A stretch of DNA of 30,439 nt from an uncultured Lachnospiraceae bacterium. GTDB taxonomy: Bacteria; Bacillota; Clostridia; Lachnospirales; Lachnospiraceae. The notes beneath the pieces were generated by a model. It did no database searches. It was given only the letters and a program-made list of their open reading frames with translations, and was not told the DNA's origin. Every line of letters starts with the position of its first letter. Position 1 is the first letter of the stretch. The stretch covers positions 1 to 30,439 of the forward strand of contig CAJTJZ010000037.1 in NCBI GenBank assembly GCA_910576895.1, given 5' to 3'. The translations under genes were made by a program, and so were the position numbers. Of this stretch, positions 24,276-30,439 are shown piece after piece.

Positions 24276-25016
24276 CTAATTTCGATATCCAAAAAGTTCT
24301 ATAGTTCCTGCAATTCCATTTTGCAATACATATGCTCTGGAAGCAGCATATAATTCCGCCATTGATGCTTCATAATATGGCGATACAAAGAAAACACCAA
24401 TACCACAGCAAAGAGCTCCCAATAAATACCAACCAAAAAAAGACAATTCCATAACAAAAATATCCCATTTCCTGCCATTACTCATTTCCTTACTTAGCTC
24501 AAAGGCTCGTTTTGTTTCCATTGCTGGATTCTCTGATAAAAGATATGGTACAAAAAAATATTCATAATGCTTAATAATTCCGGGAATTACAAATAGTAAT
24601 CCCCATAATCCTGTATAAAGCTCCATAAGAAACATTGATTTCATCACATTAAAATAAGAGCCACTTGTAAATGCATGAAAAATATTACGAAGTTCTGGAT
24701 CTTGCTCTCGGCTTGCCATAAAAAATCTATTTTTTCCAACAATCACCGGATATGCAATAAAAATGGAATAGACAACAGAAACTGCTGCAAAAATTCCCAA
24801 TACTCCTGTTATCATAGAAAAAATTTCTGGGGAAAGTACCTCTGTTGAAAAGAAATCTTCCATATTTATTCCCTCTCTATTTCTCCTTGACAATGTATTT
24901 CCCAAGGAACTTCCATTACACAAAAAAGCAAAAATCAAACAGGCAACAAATCCCATCCAATAGGTTCTCTTTAATATCATCTTTGCATTTGATTTTAATT
25001 CTTCTCTTGTCCACAT
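24276..25016 (-). CDS. DUF975 family membrane protein
   Basis: 246 residues of unknown function, in a family common in Firmicutes. N-terminus MWTREELKSNAKMILKRTYW is the family opening. Hydrophobic segments lie near residues 20-36, 66-92, 130-150 and 185-215. The conserved EYFFVPYLLSENPAMETKRA and FELSKEMSNGRKWDIF region is clear. The ATG has AGGTAAGG 6 nt upstream. It lies 80 bp upstream of rluF and may be transcribed with it. No role can be inferred from position. Confidence 0.8.
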   Translation of the reverse strand: MWTREELKSNAKMILKRTYWMGFVACLIFAFLCNGSSLGNTLSRRNREGINMEDFFSTEVLSPEIFSMITGVLGIFAAVSVVYSIFIAYPVIVGKNRFFMASREQDPELRNIFHAFTSGSYFNVMKSMFLMELYTGLWGLLFVIPGIIKHYEYFFVPYLLSENPAMETKRAFELSKEMSNGRKWDIFVMELSFFGWYLLGALCCGIGVFFVSPYYEASMAELYAASRAYVLQNGIAGTIELFGYRN

Positions 25017-25210
25017 AGCATACCTTACCTTTCTTTTTTATTATATTATTTGTCAATTGTCATTTTATCAAAATAGATAATAAAAATCAATAAATTCTGT
25101 ATCTTATATACAATTGATCCTAATACCATTATCTTAATTGTAAAATAAACACCATTTTATCTATATCATTTATAAAACATAAGAAACCATAAGATTTTTT
25201 CATTCAATGA

Positions 25211-25239
25211 TAGACACATCCTTAAAAATAGGCTATAAT
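25211..25239 (+). promoter_or_regulatory. Sigma-A promoter of the CheY-like gene
   Basis: TAGACA (25211-25216), 17 bp, TATAAT (25234-25239). The predicted leader is about 108 nt and folds into three hairpins. The intergenic region 25017-25353 otherwise shows only AT-rich DNA. Confidence 0.6.
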
Positions 25240-25252
25240 AAGTACAAAACAC

Positions 25253-25314
25253 AGTCTTTAAGACTGCAAAAATAGATGGAATCATAAAGATTCCAACAGG
25301 CACTTCGTGCCTGT
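25253..25314 (+). other. Three tandem hairpins in the 5' leader of the CheY-like gene
   Basis: AGTCTTTAAGACT (25253-25265); GGAATC / GATTCC (25278-25283 with 25289-25294); ACAGGCAC / GTGCCTGT with a TTC loop (25296-25303 with 25307-25314). No T run follows the last, so it is not a simple terminator. It may stabilise the mRNA or be a protein or RNA-binding target. Confidence 0.5.
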
Positions 25315-25353
25315 CAAACTATACTATCTTTTTTCTTAAAAGGGGGAGTTTTT

Positions 25354-25716
25354 ATGGCTAAAATATTAATTGCAGATGACGCTCTTTTTGTCCGTAAAAA
25401 TATGGTACGGATTTTAACTTCCTCCGGTCATGAACTGTTTGAAGCAGGAAACGGAGAACAAGCAATCGAAGTCTATAAGGAACAGCTTCCTGATTTAGTT
25501 ATTATGAACATTGTTATGCCTGTACTTGATGGCATTTCCGCTGTGCGAGAAATCAGAAAAATTAATTCCGAAGCTAAAATTATTATGTGTTCCGCTATGG
25601 GACAACAGAAAAAAATTGCCGCTGCTATTCAAGCAGGAGCTACCGATTTTATTGCAAAACCATATAAAGATGCACAAGTTCTTGATGCAGTAAATAATAT
25701 TTTAAAACTTACATAA
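25354..25716 (+). CDS. Single-domain CheY-like receiver with Asn at the phosphorylation site
   Basis: 120 residues, one receiver domain and no output domain, like CheY. The acidic pair Asp8-Asp9 (ILIADDALFV), Ser80 (CSAMGQ) and Lys102 (FIAKPYKD) are in place. The position that is the phospho-accepting Asp in CheY (MDITM in B. subtilis) is Asn52 here: DLVIMNIVMPVLDG. The codon is AAC. The protein therefore probably cannot be phosphorylated in the usual way and may act as a constitutive or phosphorylation-independent receiver, or have other chemistry. AAGGGGGAG lies 6 nt before the ATG. Monocistronic, with its own promoter and terminator. CheY or Spo0F-like assignment is not possible. Confidence 0.88.
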   Translation: MAKILIADDALFVRKNMVRILTSSGHELFEAGNGEQAIEVYKEQLPDLVIMNIVMPVLDGISAVREIRKINSEAKIIMCSAMGQQKKIAAAIQAGATDFIAKPYKDAQVLDAVNNILKLT

Positions 25717-25773
25717 TTTATAAAAAACTAGGAACAACTAATTATAATTTCTGCTATAGTAAATAAGAAATAC

Positions 25774-25806
25774 AAAAATGGACAGCTTATCACTGTCCAT
25801 TTTTTG
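25774..25806. terminator. Bidirectional terminator after the CheY-like gene
   Basis: AAAAATGGACAG / CTGTCCATTTTT (25774-25785 with 25793-25804), a perfect 12-bp inverted repeat with a 7-nt loop. T runs on both strands let it serve this gene and the convergent gene ending at 25845. Confidence 0.85.
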
Positions 25807-25844
25807 CTTTATAGGAAATTTTTTGTGATGATTACAAGCAATAA

Positions 25845-26729
25845 TTAAACGACTGTACATAAATTATCTTCAAATACTTCTAAATCTTCAAGTATATTAT
25901 CTTGAACTACAAGTGGAACTGCTGGCATATTTGGCTGCAAACGCATAATAACAGTATGTTCATCAACAAAACATCCATTTCCAACAAGTGCTAAAATTCC
26001 CATCCAATACATAATGGTAAAATTCTCTCTCTGTTCATATTCTTCCTTATCAAAATAATCCAGAAGATCAATACCACTTCCATTACAGCGTATACAATGA
26101 TGATTAAATCCAAATAACCCACCAAACACTTTAATATTCTGACCTTCTCTATTTTGTCCGCCTCCATAAAGAAGATAACTGTAATCAAAAGCGTCTTGTG
26201 CCTGAAATTCTTTTAACACACTCATAGCACGTTCAGAATCAAAACTTTCCATTCCAATTTTTTTTGCTACACGTCCCATCCAATCAATAAATGGTTCACG
26301 CATTGTATAAAATTCCTGAAGCCCACAAACAGCAAACATTGTAATTGCTAAAAGCGTTGCATCTTGAAGTTGCGGAATCTGTGTATTTAATACTTTCTCT
26401 GTAATATTATCAATACGCTTTACAAGTTTATTGTCAATAAAGAATATAATGGTATCATCTTCAAATCCAAGTCTAACACGCTCGCCAAGAATCAATGCTT
26501 CCACATCTTCACGACTTACTACTGCAATTTTAATCGCATTCTCTGCTGCATGGTCTAAAAATGATTTCCATTCTTCCATGTTGCCACCCTCAAACTGCTG
26601 TGCTACAGGAAGAACAAGAGCAAGCTCATATTTCTTTTCTTCTATATGCTTTGTAATATCTGTTTCCTTAAAATCCTTTATTTTTTCTTTTAATATCTCT
26701 ACTATAGACTTTAAATCAATTTCTGCCAT
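25845..26729 (-). CDS. Conserved protein of unknown function
   Basis: 294 residues, acidic, soluble, with no signal peptide and no clear membrane segment. I do not recognise the family. Recognisable stretches are KIAVVSREDVEALILGERVR, LLAITMFAVCGLQEFYTMRE, a Gly-rich YGGGQNREGQNIKVFGGLFG, and HHCIRCNGSGIDLLDYFDKE with a CxxCxGxG core that resembles half a DnaJ-type zinc motif. There are not enough cysteines for a full zinc site. The ATG at 26729 has AAAGGA 7 nt upstream. A longer open frame runs upstream through the tRNA gene and is not real. It lies 49 bp behind tRNA-Arg with no terminator between, so the tRNA promoter may drive it. Confidence 0.7.
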   Translation of the reverse strand: MAEIDLKSIVEILKEKIKDFKETDITKHIEEKKYELALVLPVAQQFEGGNMEEWKSFLDHAAENAIKIAVVSREDVEALILGERVRLGFEDDTIIFFIDNKLVKRIDNITEKVLNTQIPQLQDATLLAITMFAVCGLQEFYTMREPFIDWMGRVAKKIGMESFDSERAMSVLKEFQAQDAFDYSYLLYGGGQNREGQNIKVFGGLFGFNHHCIRCNGSGIDLLDYFDKEEYEQRENFTIMYWMGILALVGNGCFVDEHTVIMRLQPNMPAVPLVVQDNILEDLEVFEDNLCTVV

Positions 26730-26778
26730 ATAATTTTCCTTTCTTTTTTCTCTTGTCACTTTTACTACAAAATATGAA

Positions 26779-26851
26779 TGCATCCGAAGGGATTTGAACC
26801 CCCGATCTTTGGCTTCGGAAGCCACTGCGTTATCCACTACGCTACGGATGC
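26779..26851 (-). tRNA. tRNA-Arg (anticodon CCG)
   Basis: 73 nt. The acceptor stem GCATCCG / CGGATGC is perfect. D arm GCG-TAGTGGATAA-CGC. The anticodon loop TTCCGAA gives CCG, which reads codon CGG. T arm GGGGGTTCAAATCCC, discriminator A. CCA is not encoded. It has its own promoter and no visible terminator, and lies upstream of the unknown gene. Confidence 0.97.
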
Positions 26852-26865
26852 AAAACAATAGTTTT

Positions 26866-26894
26866 ATTATACTGGATCTTATTCTAACTTGCAA
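26866..26894 (-). promoter_or_regulatory. Promoter of tRNA-Arg
   Basis: TTGCAA (26889-26894), 17 bp, TATAAT (26866-26871) on the minus strand, about 15 bp before the mature tRNA 5' end. Confidence 0.75.
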
Positions 26895-26992
26895 GTCTTT
26901 TTTGCATCAGCTTTCATTTTATAGTTTACGATATGATAAATCATAACATAATCTATCTTGCAAGGCAATAATCATTAGAAAAAATCTTTTAT

Positions 26993-27047
26993 AAAAAAAG
27001 AATCTCTTAATCGTATCCCATACAATCAAAAGATTCCTTTTTTTGTT
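26993..27047 (-). terminator. Terminator of the NSS transporter gene
   Basis: Minus strand stem of about 14 bp with G-U pairs (GAATCTTTTGATTG with CGATTAAGAGATTC) and a 9-nt loop, followed by seven T. It is 24 bp after the stop codon region. Confidence 0.8.
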
Positions 27048-27070
27048 TTTCTAACATTCAATCATAAGAT

Positions 27071-28471
27071 TTAGATTATAGTCAAAATTCCTAATGATTT
27101 TAATAATAAAATAACTAATAGCACAGGTGCAATATATTGTAACATAATAAGATATAGCTTTTTTCTGCCAAATTTACAACCTGTTTTTTCTACTTCATCA
27201 ATGATGATTTTTGGCTTCACAACCCAGCCTATTAAAATACAAGTTCCAATCGCTACTAATGGCATAAAACAATTATTACTAATATAATCCATAATATCTA
27301 ATATCTGTGCATGTGCTCCATTTGGAAGTGTAATATCAAAATAAAGCCGATTATAGCCAAGACATACAAGAATTCCTCCTGCTAATGCAATAATAGTTTC
27401 CAAAGTAGCTGCTTTTATACGAGACATATGAAACTTATCCATAAGACTTGATACAACTGCTTCCATAACAGAAACTGCACTCGTTAATGCTGCAAATAAT
27501 ACCATAGCAAAGAACAAGCAGCCAATGACTGTTCCAGCTTTTCCCATAGCTGCAAAAACCTTTGGCAAAGAAATAAACATTAAGCTTGGTCCTGATGCTG
27601 CCATACCTTCTTTTCCCATAAAAGTGTAGACTGCTGGAATAATCATAACACCTGCCAAAAAAGCAACGGCTGTATCAAATATTTCAATCTGATTAATTGA
27701 CTTTACAAGATTTGCATCATCCCTAACATAAGAACCATAAGCAATCATAATTCCCATAGCAACACTAAGACTAAAGAATAACTGCCCCATAGCATCCAAT
27801 AATACAGTAAAAAACCCTTTTACTGTCATTCCTTTAAAACTTGGAACAATATAAATAAAAAAACCTTCCATACCTGTTCTTGTTCCAGTATCATCTGTAT
27901 AATGAATCGTCAAAGAAAAAATAGCAATTCCAATTACTAATAGAAGCAATATTGGCATAATAATTTTAGAAGAAGATTCAATTCCATTATTTACTCCACG
28001 GAAAATAATAAACGCTACAATAAATAAGAAAATCATCATAAGTACAATTGGTTGTATCTCTCCGCTAATAAAATCTGTAAAATATCCATCGGCAGCAGCA
28101 TTGCCTCCATCTCCTGTTAAAAAAGCAATAAAATATTTTACTACCCATCCTCCAATAACACAATAATATGGCATAATAATGACTGGTACAAGACAAGCAA
28201 TCATGCCAAGCAATCCCCATCCCTGCTTTATTTTACTATATGCCGTCAATGGGCTTTGCTTTGTTTTTCTTCCAATCGCAATTTCCGTAGTTAAAAGTGT
28301 AAAACCAAAGGTAATTGCAAGAATTAGATATATTACAAGATATAAACCGCCTCCATCTTTTGCTGCTAGATATGGAAACCGCCAAATATTCCCAAGTCCT
28401 ACGGCACTTCCTGCTGCTGCCAAAACAAATCCTATTGAGCCTGAAAATGAATTTCTTTTTTCTTTTTTCAT
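27071..28471 (-). CDS. Sodium-dependent transporter, neurotransmitter:sodium symporter (NSS) family
   Basis: Membrane symporter of the LeuT fold that takes up an amino acid with Na+. 466 residues with about 11-12 membrane segments. The family signature is in TM1: GSIGFVLAAAGSAVGLGNIW then RFPYLAAKDGGG, where the unwound helix binds Na+ and substrate. TM6 (GQLFFSLSVAMGIMIAYGSY) and TM8 also fit. The length fits bacterial 11-TM members such as MhsT or TnaT, which carry aromatic or hydrophobic amino acids, but the substrate is not proven. The ATG has only a weak ribosome binding site, and an in-frame stop lies just upstream, so no better start exists. It is followed by its own terminator. Confidence 0.9.
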   Translation of the reverse strand: MKKEKRNSFSGSIGFVLAAAGSAVGLGNIWRFPYLAAKDGGGLYLVIYLILAITFGFTLLTTEIAIGRKTKQSPLTAYSKIKQGWGLLGMIACLVPVIIMPYYCVIGGWVVKYFIAFLTGDGGNAAADGYFTDFISGEIQPIVLMMIFLFIVAFIIFRGVNNGIESSSKIIMPILLLLVIGIAIFSLTIHYTDDTGTRTGMEGFFIYIVPSFKGMTVKGFFTVLLDAMGQLFFSLSVAMGIMIAYGSYVRDDANLVKSINQIEIFDTAVAFLAGVMIIPAVYTFMGKEGMAASGPSLMFISLPKVFAAMGKAGTVIGCLFFAMVLFAALTSAVSVMEAVVSSLMDKFHMSRIKAATLETIIALAGGILVCLGYNRLYFDITLPNGAHAQILDIMDYISNNCFMPLVAIGTCILIGWVVKPKIIIDEVEKTGCKFGRKKLYLIMLQYIAPVLLVILLLKSLGILTII

Positions 28472-28549
28472 GATTATTTTTTATTAAGGTTTCCACCCTA
28501 TTTCCTTTCATCATAAATATTATTTATTGTATTGATAATTAATACTATT

Positions 28550-29314
28550 TTAAGTAAATAACTTTAAAACTGCTGACTGGTTTTGCATCTGTGCCTTTTG
28601 AGTAAAAATTTTATACTGATCAACAACTTGGTTTTTCTTTTGTTCTGTTATTTCTTCTGCATAATCAGTATCTGTTATCTTACTAATAGAACTTACTGTA
28701 TTTATTCTTGTAATATCATTTACATTGATTGTATAATCAAGAGCATTGGATTGTGCCCCCATGCTGCCACGTGCCTCACTAACCATTTCAATTGCACGAT
28801 CAATTGCTTGAAAATCAATATGATTTGTGATATCATAATCTGCAATACCAAGTGTTTCTAATGTTGTATCTGCCATTTGAATTTTTCTGCCGTTTCCTTG
28901 TGGATTCACAGCTAAATTAAGATCGGCTGTACTTCCGTCCAATAACTTTTTTGTATTAAAGTTCGTTCCTTTTGCTGCCCCCTGAATATCCTGCTTTAAT
29001 CCATCAATTTCCTGCTGGATTGATTTTAAATCAGAAGCAGTATAAATTCCATTTCCTGCCTTTACACTTAATTCCCGAATCCTTTGAAGGGAATCTTGCA
29101 TTGTAGCAAGTGCACCATCCGCTACACGCAACATATCTTGCCCAGCTTTTGCATTAGAAGAAGCTACCGATAACCCATTGGACTGTGCCTGAAGCTTATT
29201 GGAAATTGCCAAACCTGCTGCATTATCAGCGGCACTATTTATCTTACTACCACTAGAAAGTGCCATATAATCTGTTTGAAATAATGATAAAGATGAAACA
29301 CCTTGAAGCTTCAT
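28550..29314 (-). CDS. Short flagellin-like protein
   Basis: Flagellar filament protein family. 254 residues. ND1 reads LSSGSKINSAADNAAGLAIS and then NAKAGQDMLRVADGALATMQ, and the C-terminal half has GSMGAQSNALDYTINVN and ITDTDYAEEITEQKKNQVVD. The central variable domain is almost absent. Only about 24 residues precede the INSAADN motif instead of about 40, so the outer ND0 helix is shorter than usual. A minor or modified flagellin is possible. The ATG at 29314 has AAGGAGG 8 nt upstream, and the promoter directly in front shows the N-terminus is not truncated by misassignment. No other flagellar genes are in the window. Confidence 0.88.
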   Translation of the reverse strand: MKLQGVSSLSLFQTDYMALSSGSKINSAADNAAGLAISNKLQAQSNGLSVASSNAKAGQDMLRVADGALATMQDSLQRIRELSVKAGNGIYTASDLKSIQQEIDGLKQDIQGAAKGTNFNTKKLLDGSTADLNLAVNPQGNGRKIQMADTTLETLGIADYDITNHIDFQAIDRAIEMVSEARGSMGAQSNALDYTINVNDITRINTVSSISKITDTDYAEEITEQKKNQVVDQYKIFTQKAQMQNQSAVLKLFT

Positions 29315-29352
29315 AAAAATCAACCTCCTTTTCCTATTTTTTTTGTAATTAA

Positions 29353-29381
29353 ATTATATATAATATAAAAGGATTTGTCAA
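29353..29381 (-). promoter_or_regulatory. Consensus sigma-A promoter of the flagellin-like gene
   Basis: TTGACA (29376-29381), 17 bp, TATAAT (29353-29358), a perfect match. No sigma-D pattern (TAAA, 15 bp, GCCGATAA) is seen, although flagellin genes usually use it. Confidence 0.75.
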
Positions 29382-29582
29382 AACTTAAAAATAATTCCTT
29401 TTGTTCTGCCACAATCTTAATTATACCCTACAATAGTATCACTTTTTTCGCTAATTTTTTCCAAAATTTCACAATACGAAAATTTTCATAGTTATCTATT
29501 TATTTTTTAATTGTTGGAAATAGCATACTATTAGTTCAGCAGGAGAAGTGTATAAAACAACGACAAAAATAAAAACATAATT

Positions 29583-29597
29583 AGCGAAATACATTCG
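29583..29597 (+). promoter_or_regulatory. Palindrome GCGAA-N5-TTCGC before the XRE regulator
   Basis: GCGAA (29583-29587) and TTCGC (29593-29597) are arranged as an inverted repeat just before the ribosome binding site. A further TTCGCTAATT lies near 29448, the inverse of AATTAGCGAA that overlaps the palindrome. Possible operator for autoregulation, or a small mRNA hairpin. The rest of 29382-29582 shows only AT-rich sequence. Confidence 0.35.
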
Positions 29598-29614
29598 CAG
29601 AAATGAGGTCACTT

Positions 29615-29959
29615 ATGGAAAAACTTATTTACAACAAATATGAAATTGGTCAAAGAATCCGTAAACTTCGTATCAGTCTTGACTTTAGCCAAATGCAATT
29701 TGCAGAATCTATTGATATCTCTGTTCCCTTTCTTTCTGAGATAGAAAATGGTAAAAAGTCAATGTCTCAAGAAATTTTACATAGAATTTGCAGCATTCAT
29801 CAAGTTAGTGCTGATTATCTTCTATTTGGTTATGAAGTAAATACAGATTCTCAAATTATGGTAGAACTTGAACAGATTCCAAGCTGCTATCATCCTATTA
29901 TTATTGAATATATTCACTCAATATCTAAATTTTTGGAAAATGAAAAAGAATCTTCTTAA
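29615..29959 (+). CDS. XRE-family helix-turn-helix regulator
   Basis: 114 residues. The HTH (about 7-62) reads IGQRIRKLRISLDFSQMQFA and then ESIDISVPFLSEIENGKKSM, typical of Cro/CI-type repressors. SADYLLFGYE closes the domain. The C-terminal 45 residues (SQIMVELEQIPSCYHPIIIE) probably mediate dimerisation. ATG at 29615 has GAGGT 5 nt upstream. An ATG-less upstream extension to 29603 is less likely. It is divergent from the flagellin-like gene, 300 bp away. Its target is unknown. Confidence 0.85.
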   Translation: MEKLIYNKYEIGQRIRKLRISLDFSQMQFAESIDISVPFLSEIENGKKSMSQEILHRICSIHQVSADYLLFGYEVNTDSQIMVELEQIPSCYHPIIIEYIHSISKFLENEKESS

Positions 29960-30018
29960 TTTTCTATATTTATAAAATTTGTTTCATAAACTTATATTAA
30001 CTTTGACTGAAACATATG

Positions 30019-30061
30019 AAAAAAGCTGGAAAGCATCCCTTGGATTGCTACCCAGCTTTTA
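30019..30061. terminator. Terminator after the XRE regulator gene
   Basis: AAAAAGCTGG and CCAGCTTTT form a 9-bp stem enclosing 22-24 nt that can pair further (AGCATCC / GGATTGCT). T runs on both sides suit the convergent arrangement with the remnant at 30103-30439. Confidence 0.7.
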
Positions 30062-30102
30062 AAACTATATTTATGCTCTGAAATCTATCTCAATTTCCCT
30101 TT

Positions 30103-30439
30103 CTACAATAATTCCTCATATATAGCTTTTACAAACTGATAATCATTACCGCAAATTGTAACAGCAGCCTCAATTAATTCTTCATTTTTTTAATTTCCAT
30201 ATTTTGATAGTGTTAGTAAAGTGCCTGTTACTGTTCCTTGTTCTTTATAATCCTCAAGAAGTAAACCCATAATATTGCTCATACCTATCCTTTCTGCTTT
30301 CTTAATTAATTTTAATTTTTTGCCTGTACAGATATTAATCACATTTGCAGGATCAAAATCCAAAGAGTTAATAGATTGTACATACTGATAAAATTGTTCT
30401 CTTTCCGATTCTGCATAACATAAAGTAGTTTAAAATACA
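30103..30439 (-). pseudogene. Decayed gene fragment of unknown function
   Basis: One frame on the minus strand looks coding but is broken by TAA at 30430-30432 and TAA at 30190-30192, and ends at TAG 30103-30105. The peptide between the first two stops includes EREQFYQYVQSINSLDFDPA and IGMSNIMGLLLEDYKEQGTV. The part after the second stop, NEELIEAAVTICGNDYQFVK, continues in the same frame. The second stop lies at a run of seven A, where a slippage error is easy. It runs off the right edge. I do not recognise the family. Confidence 0.4.

Noticed and set aside
26730..26894. N-terminal extension of the unknown protein through the tRNA gene
   Set aside because: The open frame reads across tRNA-Arg and its promoter. 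A good ribosome binding site marks the ATG at 26729.
28236..28514. 92-residue open frame overlapping the start of the NSS transporter
   Set aside because: It shares sequence with the transporter's first membrane helix in another frame, and the protein is highly basic without family features.
28512..28526. Perfect palindrome ATAAATA-T-TATTTAT after the flagellin-like gene
   Set aside because: Made only of A and T, so too weak as a terminator stem and likely by chance in this AT-rich DNA.
1..30439. CRISPR array or prophage
   Set aside because: No series of spaced direct repeats and no phage structural or integrase genes were seen.

Overview
The window is low-GC Gram-positive DNA that best fits an anaerobic, motile, spore-forming Clostridia of the Lachnospiraceae type. 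The evidence is a conserved sporulation block (spoVT, yabP, yabQ, divIC, spoIIE), a flagellin, a methyl-accepting chemotaxis protein, a bile-salt-hydrolase-type enzyme, consensus sigma-A promoters and strong GGAGG ribosome binding sites. No 16S rRNA gene is present, so the genus is not called.

Layout. 1-2395 (-): B12-dependent methionine synthase, cut by the left edge. 2505-3036 (-): a promoter-to-terminator unit with no intact ORF. 3153-5141 (+): chemotaxis receptor. 5324-7435 (-): cytoplasmic GH13 maltodextrin-degrading enzyme behind a promoter with a LacI/CcpA-type operator. 7602-7715 (-): possible small RNA. 7875-15617 (-): a block ordered as in Bacillus subtilis, read right to left spoVT, hup, rqcP, yabP, yabQ, divIC, spoIIE, tilS, ftsH. 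Promoters resembling sigma-G (spoVT), sigma-E (yabP) and Spo0A-activated sigma-A with a 21-bp spacer (spoIIE) can be read directly. 15796-18313 (-): bile-salt-hydrolase family enzyme, small PAS protein and glycosyltransferase, probably one operon. 18331-20315 (-): an IS607-type element with tnpA and an apparently intact tnpB, inserted just upstream of the hydrolase. 20390-25016 (-): ligA interrupted by a group II intron, then rluF overlapping the ligA start, and a DUF975 membrane protein. 25354-25716 (+): a CheY-like receiver with Asn in place of the phospho-accepting Asp. 25845-26851 (-): an unknown protein directly downstream of tRNA-Arg(CCG). 27071-29314 (-): an NSS-family transporter and a short flagellin. 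29615-29959 (+): an XRE-type regulator. 30103-30439 (-): a decayed gene.

The most unusual feature is an 856-nt group II intron (21457-22312) inside ligA, the essential NAD+-dependent DNA ligase gene. It begins GTGCG, carries a full domain V, and its precise removal restores one uninterrupted 696-residue ligase. Its own maturase has decayed to a ribosome binding site and six codons, so splicing of an essential mRNA should depend on RNA self-splicing or on a maturase encoded elsewhere. Other points of interest are the orphan 0.5-kb unit beside metH, the TnpB element next to the hydrolase, and the sporulation promoters.
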